Below are positions 44,998-55,200 of a stretch of 58,301 bases of DNA, one piece after another (positions within the stretch are counted from its first letter, which is position 1; each line of letters opens with the position of its first letter). A program made the translations under genes and the position numbers. The DNA comes from JABWBR01 sp036741235 (GTDB lineage Bacteria; Bacteroidota; Bacteroidia; Chitinophagales; Saprospiraceae). The notes below the pieces were generated by a model, which made no database searches, was not told where the DNA came from, and saw only the letters and a list, made by a program, of their open reading frames with translations. The DNA is taken from NCBI GenBank assembly GCA_036741235.1, contig DAINSQ010000009.1:1-58301 (forward strand), written 5' to 3'.

Positions 44998-46158
44998 ATG
45001 CCGAACTCGCTTAAACCCAAAGACTGGATTTTCAATAAAATCCACGGCAACAACCTGGTATACAACACCTGCTGGGAAGATCCGCGTTGCGATCGCCAAC
45101 TACTGGATCTTGAGGCCGACAGCCAGGTGGTCATGATTACCAGTGCAGGTTGTAATGCGCTTGACTATCTACTCGACCAGCCGGCAACCATACATTGTGT
45201 GGATGTAAATCCCAGGCAGAATGCGCTGCTTGATCTCAAGCTGGCGGCTATTCAATCGGCCAATTATGAAGATTTATACCAGCTATTCGGCCACGGCAAA
45301 CATGCCGATATTCAGTCGCTATACAATAACCAACTCCGAGCGTCGCTATCGCAGCCGGCTTCGCAAGAGTACTGGGACGGCCACCTGCACTTTTTCAGCG
45401 GCAGCGGCGTTCGCAAGTCATTTTATCACTACAGCACCTCGGGCACTTTTGCCTGGATAGCGCAGCAGTACATGAAAGCGCAGCGCAAATTGTACAACCT
45501 GGTGCGCCAGCTTTTTGAAGCGGAATCGCTCGACCGCCAGGCGGCAATTTATTATGAAATCGAAAAAAAATTATTCACCCCCTTCATTGAATGGTGGGTC
45601 AACCGCCATTTGGCCATGTGCCTCGTGGGCGTGCCCAGCAGCCAACAAAAGCTGTTTGTAGCGCAATACGAAAGGGGCGCGCTGGGTTTTATCCAAAAAT
45701 GCCTGAAACGGGTGTTTACCGAGCAATCGATACACGACAATTATTTCTGGCGCTTGTACCTGCACGGGCGCTACAGCATAGACTGCCGGCCTGCTTATCT
45801 CGAAAAAGATAATTTTGAATTGCTAAAAACCCAAAGCCGAAAAATCCAGCTCAACACCACCACCATCAGCCAGTTTTTAAAATCCAATCCCGGCCAATAC
45901 TCCCACTTTGTTCTACTCGACCACCAGGACTGGCTGGCCGCCAACAACCAGGCTGCGCTTGAAGAAGAATGGGAATTGATTTTGCAAAACAGCCGCCCCG
46001 GCGCCCGCATTTTACTGCGCTCCGCCGCCGAAGAAATCGATTTTTTCCCCGATTTCGTGATGAATGCCGTGACATTTGAGCAGGAAAAAACCAGGGCAAC
46101 CCACCAACAGGACCGAGTAGGCACTTATGCCAGCGTTTATTTGGGTATTGTAAAATAA
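44998..46158 (+). CDS. btaA: S-adenosylmethionine:diacylglycerol 3-amino-3-carboxypropyltransferase (BtaA-like)
   Basis: A 386-residue DUF3419 protein. The core segment MITSAGCNALDYLLDQPATI with HCVDVNPRQNALLDLKLAAI (about 46-85) is the SAM-binding hallmark of BtaA. The N-terminal YNTCWEDPRCD is also conserved. BtaA transfers the aminocarboxypropyl group of SAM to diacylglycerol to give diacylglyceryl-homoserine. It is followed after five bases by a small SAM methyltransferase, the same arrangement as btaA-btaB in Rhodobacter-type bacteria. I begin at the ATG at 44998. The family is clear; activity in this phylum is inferred. Confidence 0.88.
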   Translation: MPNSLKPKDWIFNKIHGNNLVYNTCWEDPRCDRQLLDLEADSQVVMITSAGCNALDYLLDQPATIHCVDVNPRQNALLDLKLAAIQSANYEDLYQLFGHGKHADIQSLYNNQLRASLSQPASQEYWDGHLHFFSGSGVRKSFYHYSTSGTFAWIAQQYMKAQRKLYNLVRQLFEAESLDRQAAIYYEIEKKLFTPFIEWWVNRHLAMCLVGVPSSQQKLFVAQYERGALGFIQKCLKRVFTEQSIHDNYFWRLYLHGRYSIDCRPAYLEKDNFELLKTQSRKIQLNTTTISQFLKSNPGQYSHFVLLDHQDWLAANNQAALEEEWELILQNSRPGARILLRSAAEEIDFFPDFVMNAVTFEQEKTRATHQQDRVGTYASVYLGIVK

Positions 46159-46163
46159 AAATA

Positions 46164-46802
46164 ATGGCGACACTAGAAATAAGCGACCACAAACAAGTAC
46201 GCACTATACGGCAGTACTACCGCTGGCAGTCGAAAATATACGACGCCACCCGCTGGAGTTTTTTGTTTGGCAGGAACCTCATCATAAAATGCCTCCCGCT
46301 CGACGTCAATGGCGAATACAATATACTCGAAGTAGGGTGCGGCACCGGTTATAATTTGCGCCGGCTGGCGCTTCATTTTCCCAAAGCCCGCATTACGGGC
46401 CTGGATGCTTCCGCCGATATGCTGGCTATCGCCAAAAACCGCACCAGGCCGTTTTCTGAAAAAATTCAACTTGTCGAAAAACCCTACGTTTTTGGCGAAG
46501 ATGGGCGCCGCGAGTCATACGATCTCGTTTTATTTTCTTATTCCCTCACCATGATCAACCCCCAATGGGAAGAATTGCTGCAACAAGCTTGCAACGACCT
46601 CAAACCAGGCGGGTTTATTGCCGTAGTAGACTTTCACGACAGCCGTTTCAACTGGTTCAAACGCCACATGGGCCGCAATCACGTGCGCATGGACGGTCAT
46701 TTATTGCCTGAGCTCAGCAAGTTATATAAAACGGTTTTTGTGCGCATTCTTAAGGCCTACGCCGGGGTTTGGGAGTACGTGTTATTTGTGGGGAGAAAGT
46801 AA
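46164..46802 (+). CDS. btaB: SAM-dependent methyltransferase, BtaB-like
   Basis: A 212-residue class I methyltransferase. SAM-binding motif I is ILEVGCGTG (54-62), with the acidic residue at the end of strand 2 in GLDASADML. The segment SYSLTMINPQWEELL is a common feature of BtaB-type enzymes. BtaB adds three methyl groups to diacylglyceryl-homoserine to give the betaine lipid DGTS. The gene starts five bases after btaA, so the two are coupled. By itself the sequence would fit several lipid or quinone methyltransferases; the neighbour makes BtaB the best call. Confidence 0.8.
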   Translation: MATLEISDHKQVRTIRQYYRWQSKIYDATRWSFLFGRNLIIKCLPLDVNGEYNILEVGCGTGYNLRRLALHFPKARITGLDASADMLAIAKNRTRPFSEKIQLVEKPYVFGEDGRRESYDLVLFSYSLTMINPQWEELLQQACNDLKPGGFIAVVDFHDSRFNWFKRHMGRNHVRMDGHLLPELSKLYKTVFVRILKAYAGVWEYVLFVGRK

Positions 46803-46806
46803 ATTT

Positions 46807-49800
46807 TTAAATAAATACAAATCCCGCCCAGTAATATGGATGATCGTATGCTTTCGACTGCTGCATTTTTAGTTGTGCGGCCCTCAACGCCTGGCGAGCA
46901 TCCATTTTATTATTTAGCCAATTATCATAAAAATACTGCATCAACTGCGTTGTAGCCTCATCGTCTACCTCCCACAAACTGACCAAAACGTGGTGGGCGC
47001 CGGCCAGGCGAAAAGCGCGTTGCAGCCCAAAAACGCCCTCTGTACTTTGGGTTTCGCCCAGGCCGCTTACGCAGGCGCTGAGCACCACCAGGCGGGTTTC
47101 CGGCAATAATAGGTGAGAAACTTCATAAGCGGACAATTCGCCGTCTTCCAGGTGCTGGGGCATCGGCAAACCGGCGGCTTTGCGGTTGTAGCCGGCAAGC
47201 GCCAGGCTGGAATACATCAGCGGGTTGGCGACAATATCCGATCCTCTGGTTACGCCGTCGTTGGAGACGGGCGGGCGGCAAAACTTACCATGGGTAGGCA
47301 GGTGTATGAGTGATAAGCTTTTTACTTTATTGCAGACTGCTTTGAAATGGTCTTCGGAGGCTTCGCAACCCTGTTTGGCGACAACCGGGACGCGTTTTGT
47401 ATTCAGTGTAGCCGCAACATGGTCGCTTTCCTGTTTTGTTTTTGCCAAAAAAGATAATTTCTCATTACAAGCGCCGCTGCGGCCTGCCTGCGCCATTCCT
47501 GGCGAATTTTGGGCGGCTGTTTGTTCGCTGAGGCAGGACAATTGGTTGTCGGCTATGTCGTATTGAATGCCGCCATACACCAACGCATCTTTTAATTCAG
47601 TAGCGTACAAGGGGCTATCTTGCAACATATCGCGAGGGCTGCCGATGTTGCGCAAGTCGTACCGAAACCCGGTATAGTCGCCCCCCGGCAGTTGAATGGC
47701 GTGAAAAGCGACTTTGTGCAGCAGCCCTTCCGGACACAGCCACACTGTCTTGACACCCTTAAAATAGTCCTCCAGCGGCTGCCAGATCAAACGGTAGAGT
47801 TGCTGCGAATAAATGCCGGAAATGACGTCTTCTGCCGAGCCCAGGGGTTCGTTGGCCAGCGCCAGGCGGCGTTGCAATTCTTTTTCTTCGAAAAGCATGA
47901 CCAATTTGGGCGACTCCCAGTCGCGCCGGGCAATCAAGGCAGCGTACATCACGGAATCCGACCAGGTATCCGTTGCGGAGTGGTATTGATTAAATTTGAT
48001 GAAATCAACAAGCGCTTCGTTTTTTCCAAGTTGATTTTTGACCTCGTTCCAACCCGTCTTTTTATTGCCAAAAGCGCGCCTGAATTCCGCTGAACCGTCG
48101 GAAAGCCGCTGCTGGATTTGTTGGAAAGCCGTTTCAAGACTGTCCAAAACGTGGACATCCTGAATCGTCCGCTTTTCGACCACCTGGGTATATTGTTTGG
48201 CTAGTGCCTGGCCGATATTCGTCCATTCTTTTTGCAGAACAGCGCTTGAGCTATCGGCATTTTGCAGCAGCCAGGCGCGGCGGTTTTTGGAGTCGTCCAG
48301 TTGAGCGCCTTTCAAAACGGCATTGTTATTAAACAACAAGGCGGCCAATTCCGGTTTTCGGTTGACATTGCGGGCTACATAATTTTCCATGAATTCAAGG
48401 TTCGCCTGGGAGTAAGCGAGGTAGTTGAGTTGTTCTTTTTCGGTAAAAAAGCCGTAGAGACGGGTCATGTTGGATTGTACCAGTTCCGTGAGGCTGGCAA
48501 AATGGGCGTCAGCGGCTGCTGTGTTGCCGGATTGATCGAGCATGCGAACTAAAGAACCTAGCAAGCCAATATATTGTGAATGATTTTGGCCATATACTTT
48601 TATGCCGTGGTCAACACTACTTTGTGAAAACTTGACAGCTTCATCAAACTGCCCCGCCCGCGCGTATGCTTTTGCCAGAACCGTTTCTTGCAGCAACATG
48701 GGAAGCGTATTTTCACCAAGAATACCTTTTATATTCTGCATATTCGTTAACCCGGTAGCAATCGCTTCCTCGTTCCGATTAGTATAATAAAGTAAATGGC
48801 TGAGCGTGCTGGTAATAATGAAATAGTTGAATGAATTTTTTCCTGCTGTCGTCTCTAAAATAGAAAGCGCTTCATATGCAATGGGGATACCTTTTTCAAA
48901 TTGGTTAGTCAACAAATAACAATTAATGAGTTTTTCCCTGATAAGGACTCCCAGGATACCTGCCAATTCAGGTTGCGTTTCTAATTCCCCAAGGGTGATT
49001 TTAGCATACTTCTCTACTTGATCAAACTGACCTGTTTGTACCCATGCCGTCAGTTTGGTATTTAGAAAATAATAATAAAGCGGGTGTTTCCTCAGGCCAT
49101 TGCGATCAAAAAGGGAGAGATAATAATCGCAATGCTTAATAACTGCTTCATATTGGCCTGTATTGACAAGCGATACTCCTTTATTAAAGTTGATTACCAA
49201 AAATTCACGAGAGAGGGAATCTTTTGTCAGTTCAATTAGCTGCAGCGATTGCTCGATGAGTTCACTGGTACGTTCATAGTCTCCTTTTTGTAAGGATATT
49301 AGCGCCAAATTATTAACACGTGAAGCATATCTGGGAGTTTGTTTTCCATTTAAACTTGCTTCGAGTTGAACGGAATAGCTTAAATATTCAGTCGCTTTTT
49401 CATAAAAACCAAAGAAACCATATACAGACCCTAGAGCATTACAAGCTGAACCATAGGTAGTATGCGTAGGGCCTAACTGTTCCCGAAAGATGACTTCTGC
49501 TCTTTTTAACCAGTTAAACGCGTCCATATATCGACCGATAGCTTGTAACCTCTCAGCTTTAGCTAATAGAACAAGCCCATATTCCACACTATTAGTGCCA
49601 CAATGACGGCCATACAATTCTTCAGAGATATTCCAGAGGGAATCTGAAAGTGATGTATTTAATTTTGAATAATGATAATTTGCCAGATTGTGATGTACCC
49701 AGGCGCTTTCATCACTTTCATAGCCGTGCTCTTCTATACAAACCTGATAGGCTTTCTCTAAAATGAGCGCTGCCTCGTTCCATTGAAAAGTATTTACAAG

Positions 49801-49902
49801 TGTATCGCTCTTCAGCAACAATGCATAACAATTGGTCTGTGCCTCTGCAGTAAAAGCCAGGCTGATGCCGGCCAGCAAAACGGCTATAATATGTTTCAAC
49901 AT
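46807..49902 (-). CDS. Exported TPR-CHAT caspase-like protease
   Basis: A 1031-residue protein. It opens with a signal peptide (MLKHIIAVLLAGISLAFTAEAQ). About residues 30-560 are tetratricopeptide-like helical pairs (for example YGSACNALGSVYGFFGFYEKATEYL), followed by a helical linker. The C-terminal CHAT domain (about 740-1031) has the catalytic His871 in LIHLPTHGKF and Cys944 in LVVLSACVSGLGE, both intact, so it should be an active cysteine peptidase of the caspase/separase clan. An upstream in-frame extension to 50115 overlaps the C1 gene and is rejected. It starts 14 bases after the C1 peptidase stop and is the last gene of the sigma/anti-sigma operon. Most described TPR-CHAT proteins are cytoplasmic; export here is notable. 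Confidence 0.9.
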   Translation of the reverse strand: MLKHIIAVLLAGISLAFTAEAQTNCYALLLKSDTLVNTFQWNEAALILEKAYQVCIEEHGYESDESAWVHHNLANYHYSKLNTSLSDSLWNISEELYGRHCGTNSVEYGLVLLAKAERLQAIGRYMDAFNWLKRAEVIFREQLGPTHTTYGSACNALGSVYGFFGFYEKATEYLSYSVQLEASLNGKQTPRYASRVNNLALISLQKGDYERTSELIEQSLQLIELTKDSLSREFLVINFNKGVSLVNTGQYEAVIKHCDYYLSLFDRNGLRKHPLYYYFLNTKLTAWVQTGQFDQVEKYAKITLGELETQPELAGILGVLIREKLINCYLLTNQFEKGIPIAYEALSILETTAGKNSFNYFIITSTLSHLLYYTNRNEEAIATGLTNMQNIKGILGENTLPMLLQETVLAKAYARAGQFDEAVKFSQSSVDHGIKVYGQNHSQYIGLLGSLVRMLDQSGNTAAADAHFASLTELVQSNMTRLYGFFTEKEQLNYLAYSQANLEFMENYVARNVNRKPELAALLFNNNAVLKGAQLDDSKNRRAWLLQNADSSSAVLQKEWTNIGQALAKQYTQVVEKRTIQDVHVLDSLETAFQQIQQRLSDGSAEFRRAFGNKKTGWNEVKNQLGKNEALVDFIKFNQYHSATDTWSDSVMYAALIARRDWESPKLVMLFEEKELQRRLALANEPLGSAEDVISGIYSQQLYRLIWQPLEDYFKGVKTVWLCPEGLLHKVAFHAIQLPGGDYTGFRYDLRNIGSPRDMLQDSPLYATELKDALVYGGIQYDIADNQLSCLSEQTAAQNSPGMAQAGRSGACNEKLSFLAKTKQESDHVAATLNTKRVPVVAKQGCEASEDHFKAVCNKVKSLSLIHLPTHGKFCRPPVSNDGVTRGSDIVANPLMYSSLALAGYNRKAAGLPMPQHLEDGELSAYEVSHLLLPETRLVVLSACVSGLGETQSTEGVFGLQRAFRLAGAHHVLVSLWEVDDEATTQLMQYFYDNWLNNKMDARQALRAAQLKMQQSKAYDHPYYWAGFVFI

Positions 49903-49916
49903 GGTGACTTTTTGGT

Positions 49917-50792
49917 TTAGTTCTGGATATAATTCATAACAAAAGCCCATTCTACCATTGAGACCAGCTCTTTGGCGGGGATAAGCGCTACTCCGTTGCA
50001 GCCCCAGCGGCAACCCATGCTGTTGAGCACCTGAAAATGGCGTTCGTCGTAGCCGGTGATGACCAGGGCGTGACTTACGGTGTCTTCCTTGCCATTTTGG
50101 GGGCGCCAGTCGCATTGCCCCCGGGGTAAAGCGGATAAGCTTTTCGGCAAGTTGGTATATACGACTACCGGATTTCGCCAGGCAATGGCGTTTTTGAGCA
50201 GTTGTATCCTGGCGTCAAGGCTGTAACCGAGATCGGGGCTTATTACTTTTTTAAAACCCGCTATTTTGTATTCAGATGCAGCTTTAAATTGATGCCGGTC
50301 GGGTTTTTCTTCACAGGAGTAGCTGGAGTGATCAAAAGTATGAACAGGACAAATGCCTTTTTCGGTCAGCAACCTGAGCCCGTCGCTGAGGCGGGCGCCC
50401 AGGAGGCAGTCGCCCGGCTTTTTAATTTGGTTGTAGACATAAGAGCCCGAAAAGTGTAGCCATATGGCCTTCCCATCGTATTTCCGGGTGCGTAACGCAT
50501 AATGAATGGAATAGGCCTGCGCAACGGCGCAACCCGCACAGGAGGCGCATCGGCCCTGGTCAAGCGGAAAATTATCGCAGTCGAAGTTTTCAGGCGAAAC
50601 GCCAAGATAGTCCAGCAAAAAAAAACGGGGCAATTGTTGCATGCCTCTGATAGTATCAAAATTCGCGAACTCCACAGACTTCATCTCCTCTTCACGCTCC
50701 GGCAACACCCCGGATTCGCCTTGCGCAGCTGTTGGGGCAAGCCGGATAAACAGCGCAGCAATCAGAAAAATGGCTTTCATGTTGGCTTTCAT
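49917..50792 (-). CDS. Exported papain-like (C1 family) cysteine peptidase
   Basis: A 291-residue exported protein (signal peptide about 1-24, PTAAQ; an ATG four codons in is also possible). The papain triad is complete: oxyanion Gln79 and nucleophile Cys85 in DQGRCASCAG, His241 in SHALVITGYD and Asn257 in VLNSMGCRWG. Extra cysteines around the active site suggest disulfides. There is almost no propeptide beyond about 40 residues. It lies six bases after the anti-sigma gene and 14 bases before the CHAT protease gene. Its target is unknown; the anti-sigma factor or the CHAT protein are candidates by context only. Confidence 0.92.
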   Translation of the reverse strand: MKANMKAIFLIAALFIRLAPTAAQGESGVLPEREEEMKSVEFANFDTIRGMQQLPRFFLLDYLGVSPENFDCDNFPLDQGRCASCAGCAVAQAYSIHYALRTRKYDGKAIWLHFSGSYVYNQIKKPGDCLLGARLSDGLRLLTEKGICPVHTFDHSSYSCEEKPDRHQFKAASEYKIAGFKKVISPDLGYSLDARIQLLKNAIAWRNPVVVYTNLPKSLSALPRGQCDWRPQNGKEDTVSHALVITGYDERHFQVLNSMGCRWGCNGVALIPAKELVSMVEWAFVMNYIQN

Positions 50793-50798
50793 ATTGCT

Positions 50799-51560
50799 TT
50801 ATTTTAGGCGAGATAAAACGGTATTATCCTGAATGGCTTGTAAGATCTGTTCGCGTTGTACATCGGTGCGGAGGCGGTACCAATTGTCGTGGATGCCCAG
50901 AAAAACGACTTTTCCGCCCAGGTCGTCCAATCGGCGCAGGCGAATGTCCAAAGGCGCCTGGTCAAGCGGAAGCAGCAGCGTCAATTCCCGGTTGGCGAGG
51001 ATGGCCACATATTCCGGGAGTTCGTTTTTTTGTATCGTTACGGCCCATTTTTCTTCACTGGTACCGGCGCTCCCCGGTTCGCTCCCTAACTCAACGACAG
51101 GCAAGGTAAGCGTTGCAAGTTCTTCAAACCCGTGGCGGTGCCCCACCTCCGGCTCCACATTGCCGCCCGCATGCCAGCCTATGTAAAATACAACGGCAAT
51201 AACCGCCGCTGCTGAAATAAACCGGAACAGGCGAAATGTGCCGCCAGGCCGGTTCTGTTGTTGCCCGTCGTCGGTTTTTTGGTGTTTTTTCCATTCCTGA
51301 AATAAATTGGGCGAGCTATCTTCGGTTGATTCTTTATCATCATTAGCGGCGCCGTGTATTTCATCGTACCAACGCTCCAGGGTTTGCCGGCGGCCAAATT
51401 CCCTGACGCCCTGAACGAGCAGCAGGTATTCCTGCCAATGGGCATGCTGGCCGGGATCGCTACTCAACGATGCTTCGAATTCGGCCTTTTCTGCAGGGGT
51501 CATGGCGCCGTGCAGATAGTCGTCGCACAATAAGTCAAAGTCGGTATTAGACGCGCTCAT
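50799..51560 (-). CDS. Anti-sigma-factor-like single-pass membrane protein
   Basis: A 253-residue protein. The N-terminal cytoplasmic part (about 1-108) contains YLHGAMTPAEKAEFEASLSSDP, typical of Bacteroidota anti-sigma proteins. One transmembrane helix follows (about 113-130, FISAAAVIAVVFYIGW). The remaining 120 residues should be periplasmic. It begins ten bases after the sigma-factor gene, the standard sigma/anti-sigma order. No zinc-binding HxxxCxxC motif is present. Release of the sigma factor by periplasmic proteolysis is possible, and two exported proteases follow, but this is not shown. Confidence 0.78.
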   Translation of the reverse strand: MSASNTDFDLLCDDYLHGAMTPAEKAEFEASLSSDPGQHAHWQEYLLLVQGVREFGRRQTLERWYDEIHGAANDDKESTEDSSPNLFQEWKKHQKTDDGQQQNRPGGTFRLFRFISAAAVIAVVFYIGWHAGGNVEPEVGHRHGFEELATLTLPVVELGSEPGSAGTSEEKWAVTIQKNELPEYVAILANRELTLLLPLDQAPLDIRLRRLDDLGGKVVFLGIHDNWYRLRTDVQREQILQAIQDNTVLSRLK

Positions 51561-51569
51561 ATTTGGCTG

Positions 51570-52133
51570 TTATAAGGTTCTGAAAATGTCGCGAAGCTTT
51601 TTGATGGCTTTCGACTTGACCTCCCTGGAGACTTGTGCTGATGCATAGCCTGCTGCAAAAGCAATTTCAGCATGGCTTACCTCACAATATTCGTGCAACA
51701 CCAGCACGCCCCGGTAGGGTTGCTCCAGTTTTGATACGGCCTCGCCTACCATAGCCTGTTTTTCGCGATTCATGAGTTCCTGCTCTGGTTGCCTGGCATC
51801 TGTATTTTCCGGTATGTCATCGCCTGTTATTCTCTCCCGGCTACGGCGTTCATTCTTCCATTGGTTTTCGCACATTTTGTAGAGCAGCCCGCCGAAATTG
51901 CCGTCGGGCTGAAGTTCATATCCGGGAGATTCGAGTTTCTGGAAAAAATCGCTTAATGCAGTCAGGAAAATCGTCCGCACATCGTGTTCCGATGCGCCTG
52001 ACGCTATCAGGTGTTTGCGCACAGTGGGCAGCACCAGCGCGTTGGCCCAGTCAAAAACCCGCCGGTGCTGCCGCCTGTCTCTGGCAAATTCCAGGATTTG
52101 TTCTTCGGAGTAAACTATATTGTGTTTATCCAT
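51570..52133 (-). CDS. ECF-like RNA polymerase sigma factor
   Basis: A 187-residue sigma-70-like protein. Region 2 spans about residues 28-100 (VRKHLIASGASEHDVRTIFLTALSDFFQKL, then LLYKMCENQWKNERRSR). Region 4 is about 130-187 (LEQPYRGVLVLHEYCEVSHAEIAFAAGYASAQVS), a helix-turn-helix for the -35 element. Start is the ATG at 52133, giving a normal ECF length; an upstream frame to 52211 lacks conserved sequence. It is followed by the anti-sigma gene nine bases on. It probably drives this operon or its own regulon. Confidence 0.85.
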   Translation of the reverse strand: MDKHNIVYSEEQILEFARDRRQHRRVFDWANALVLPTVRKHLIASGASEHDVRTIFLTALSDFFQKLESPGYELQPDGNFGGLLYKMCENQWKNERRSRERITGDDIPENTDARQPEQELMNREKQAMVGEAVSKLEQPYRGVLVLHEYCEVSHAEIAFAAGYASAQVSREVKSKAIKKLRDIFRTL

Positions 52134-52253
52134 AGGTCTTCGCGGTTGTATTTCTCCCGGCAATGGTGAAATAACTTGTTCATTTGCACGAAGATATGGG
52201 TTGAATCTCATTTCAACAAGACTACAACGGTTTAGATTACCCCGGGTTTTTCA

Positions 52254-55200
52254 TTACCTGACCAATACCACCCGCGTTACGGCCAGCAGTTGACCATCGG
52301 GCGCTACCCATTGCAAGTGATAAAGCCCGCCGGACAGGTCTCCGCGTTCTATGGTTATTCGCTGTTCGTTGCCGGGGGCCAGTTGCCGGCAAACCATGCC
52401 CGCACTATTCACGAGTACCAACCTGCTTCCCTGGATTAACTCAGGTAAAACGACTTCGAAGTTTTCTGCAGCGGGATTGGGCGCTATCATTATCGGCCTT
52501 TTACCGGAGAGATCGGCTGTGCTGACGACTACAAACGGCGCGGAAGGCTGGCTCTGACAATTGTGCAAACTGAAGGCAACTACCGTAATCAAGCCCGGCT
52601 GCGTGGGGTAATAACTCTGCCCCGTTGCCCCCGCAATAACCTGACCGTTGATATACCACTGCCAGGATGCGGCGGCGCCCTGTGCCCACAAAAAGTCCTG
52701 CTGCTGCACAATGACAGGCTGGCCGGGAGCTTGTTCCAATACTACATCAATAGAACCGGTTTGCGAACCGTTTGCATTAATGACGGTAACGGCATAGGTG
52801 TTGGGCGTGCCCACTACAATACAGCGCTCCGTTTGGCCCGTCGACCACAGGTAGTCGTCGCTTGACTGCGCGCACAGGGTGGTAGTTTCACCAGGGCAAA
52901 TCACAGGATCACCGGTGATTATAATTGTACCCTGAGCTCCTGCTTGTTCTATTACTATTTCGATTGTAAAATCACAGCCGCTGAGGGTAATGATAGCTTC
53001 CCGGGCAGTTGAGCTGGTATTGGCTGCATAGAAAATGGTTACTGCTTGAGGGCTATTTCCATTATCCGGACTAATGGCGGTTATCCAGTCTTCACTCGTG
53101 TCGAGTTCCCAATCATCGCAGGTACCACTGACCTGGATAATTGCGGTACCCGATTGATGTCCTACGCCGATCTGTGTAGGGGTAACCGACAAGGTCGGGT
53201 TTTGATTTTGTCCGGCCTGGTTGATTTGGACCGTGACAGGGGCGCCGCAACCGCTGAGGGTTAAAGTGGCAGAACGGGATGAAGTGCTGTTATTTGCAGA
53301 AAAAGTATATACCAGCGACTCATTCCCGCTGCCGTTGACAATCGCCGGTGTTACCCAGCTCTCCGAAGCGGTTATCGTCCAGCTCTGGCAATTACCGGTT
53401 ACCGACACCGCCTGGCTGCCGCCGCCGGCGGGTACATTGATGACCGTTGGCTGGACGATAACGCTATAAGCCGCCTGCGAAATACTGATCGTTTTTGTAA
53501 TACCACAACCGCTGAGCGTAAGCGTCGCCGTTCGGATAGAACCAGTCAAATTGGGACTAAAACTAAACATCACCGACTGGCTGCCGCTGCCGTTGGCGAT
53601 CTGAGGCGAAATCCAGCCTTCGGATGCCGTTATCGTCCAACTTGTGCAATTGCTGCTCACCACTACCGACTGCGTATTGCCGCCGGCAGGTATGTTCATC
53701 GACATCGGGCTGGCATTGAGGAATACCCCCTCCTGGTTAAGCGTAATGGTTTTGGTAATTCCGCAGCCGCTGAGCGTCAGGATGGCGGTTCGAGGCGAAG
53801 CGCTTGTATTAGCCTGATAGTCAACGGTCACCAAATATGACCCGCTGCCGCCGCCTGCCGGAGTAATGGAGTTAATCCAAGGGGCACTTGAGGTAATTGT
53901 CCAATCGATGCAGGTGCTAGTTATATCAAATGTTGTTGTTCCCGCTTCGTAATTTTCACTTACTGACATAGGGTTTGGCGTAAGCGTAGCGCCAAACTGC
54001 GTGACGTTCACAAATATCGAATCGCAGCATCCGGCTACCATGACCTGGGTTGACCGCGGCGTTGAATTGGGGTTGGCAGCAAATTGCAGCGATACCGTGC
54101 CGTTATTTGCACCGGATGTAGTATTCAGCGTTATCCAGGGTGCTTGCTCCGTTACCAGCCAATCCGGGCAATTGCTGACAACTGCAAAGGAGGCAGTGCT
54201 GCTCAATGCATTGGCATTCAGGTTAGCCGGCGTTACGCCGAGGGTGGGGCTGGTACAGTTGAGGCTCAGCGAATAGTTGCCGGTGTTATCCCCTTCTGTT
54301 TCATTAATAATAATACAATGCCTGCCATATTGTTGCAGCGGAGCGGAAAACACCAACGAAGCGACGTCAGCGGTTCCGATATACGAGGCCAGGAGGTTGC
54401 CGCTTGGATCGTAAAGCCGCGCGCTGATGTGAAGCGATGGGTCATTGAGCGTTACCTGAATATGAGCGGTGTCGCATTCCTCGCCATAAAAGGAATACAT
54501 GTCCATTTCAGCTTTTGAATTAAGCGAACCGTTCGTTGAGCCGCCGCAATTCAGCGAAGTCGAACAAGTTGGTTTAATCAGCTGGAAAGCGTAGTTGTAG
54601 TTGTGCGAAGTACTGGCGCAATCTGAATTGGCCCCATAAACATAGACAAACCAATTGCCTGCAGACGACAATAACCTTTCTGCCGACAAAAGTCCAACGC
54701 CATCGTGGGTAAAAAGGGTATCCAGGCTCCCGTCCGGGCGGCGAATTTCCACCCGCCAGTTGTTGGAGGTATTAAAATACCACTGCGCGAGCATCCTGTC
54801 GCCGTTGGCAGCGGCAATATAATACCCATTTACGGCTGAGCTGTAATAATAGCTGTCAAACCCTTCTTCCGTGCAGGTTACCTGGTCGGCGCAGCTGGTT
54901 TTGCCCATCAATTGGAACGAATAATTATAGTTGTGGGAGGTATTGCCTTCATCGCCGCCTTCATCGTATATGTAGAAAAACCAGTTGCCCTGCGACAATG
55001 CAATAATTTCGTCTATCGACCCGCTGCCATCCAAAGCATAGGTATGGAAAACCGTACCGTCGGGACGGCGCACTTCAATGCGCCAGTTGGCCGATGAAAT
55101 AAAACACACGCGCAACCGAAGTTGGTCGTTGGCGCCGGCAGCCAGGTAATACGCATTTTCCGCAGCGCTGTAGTAATAGCTGTCAGACGACTCTTCTGTG

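Noticed and set aside
49903..50115. 71-codon upstream extension of the TPR-CHAT gene
   Set aside because: It overlaps the 3' end of the C1 peptidase gene and reads as low-complexity basic peptide. The ATG at 49902 gives a clean signal peptide.
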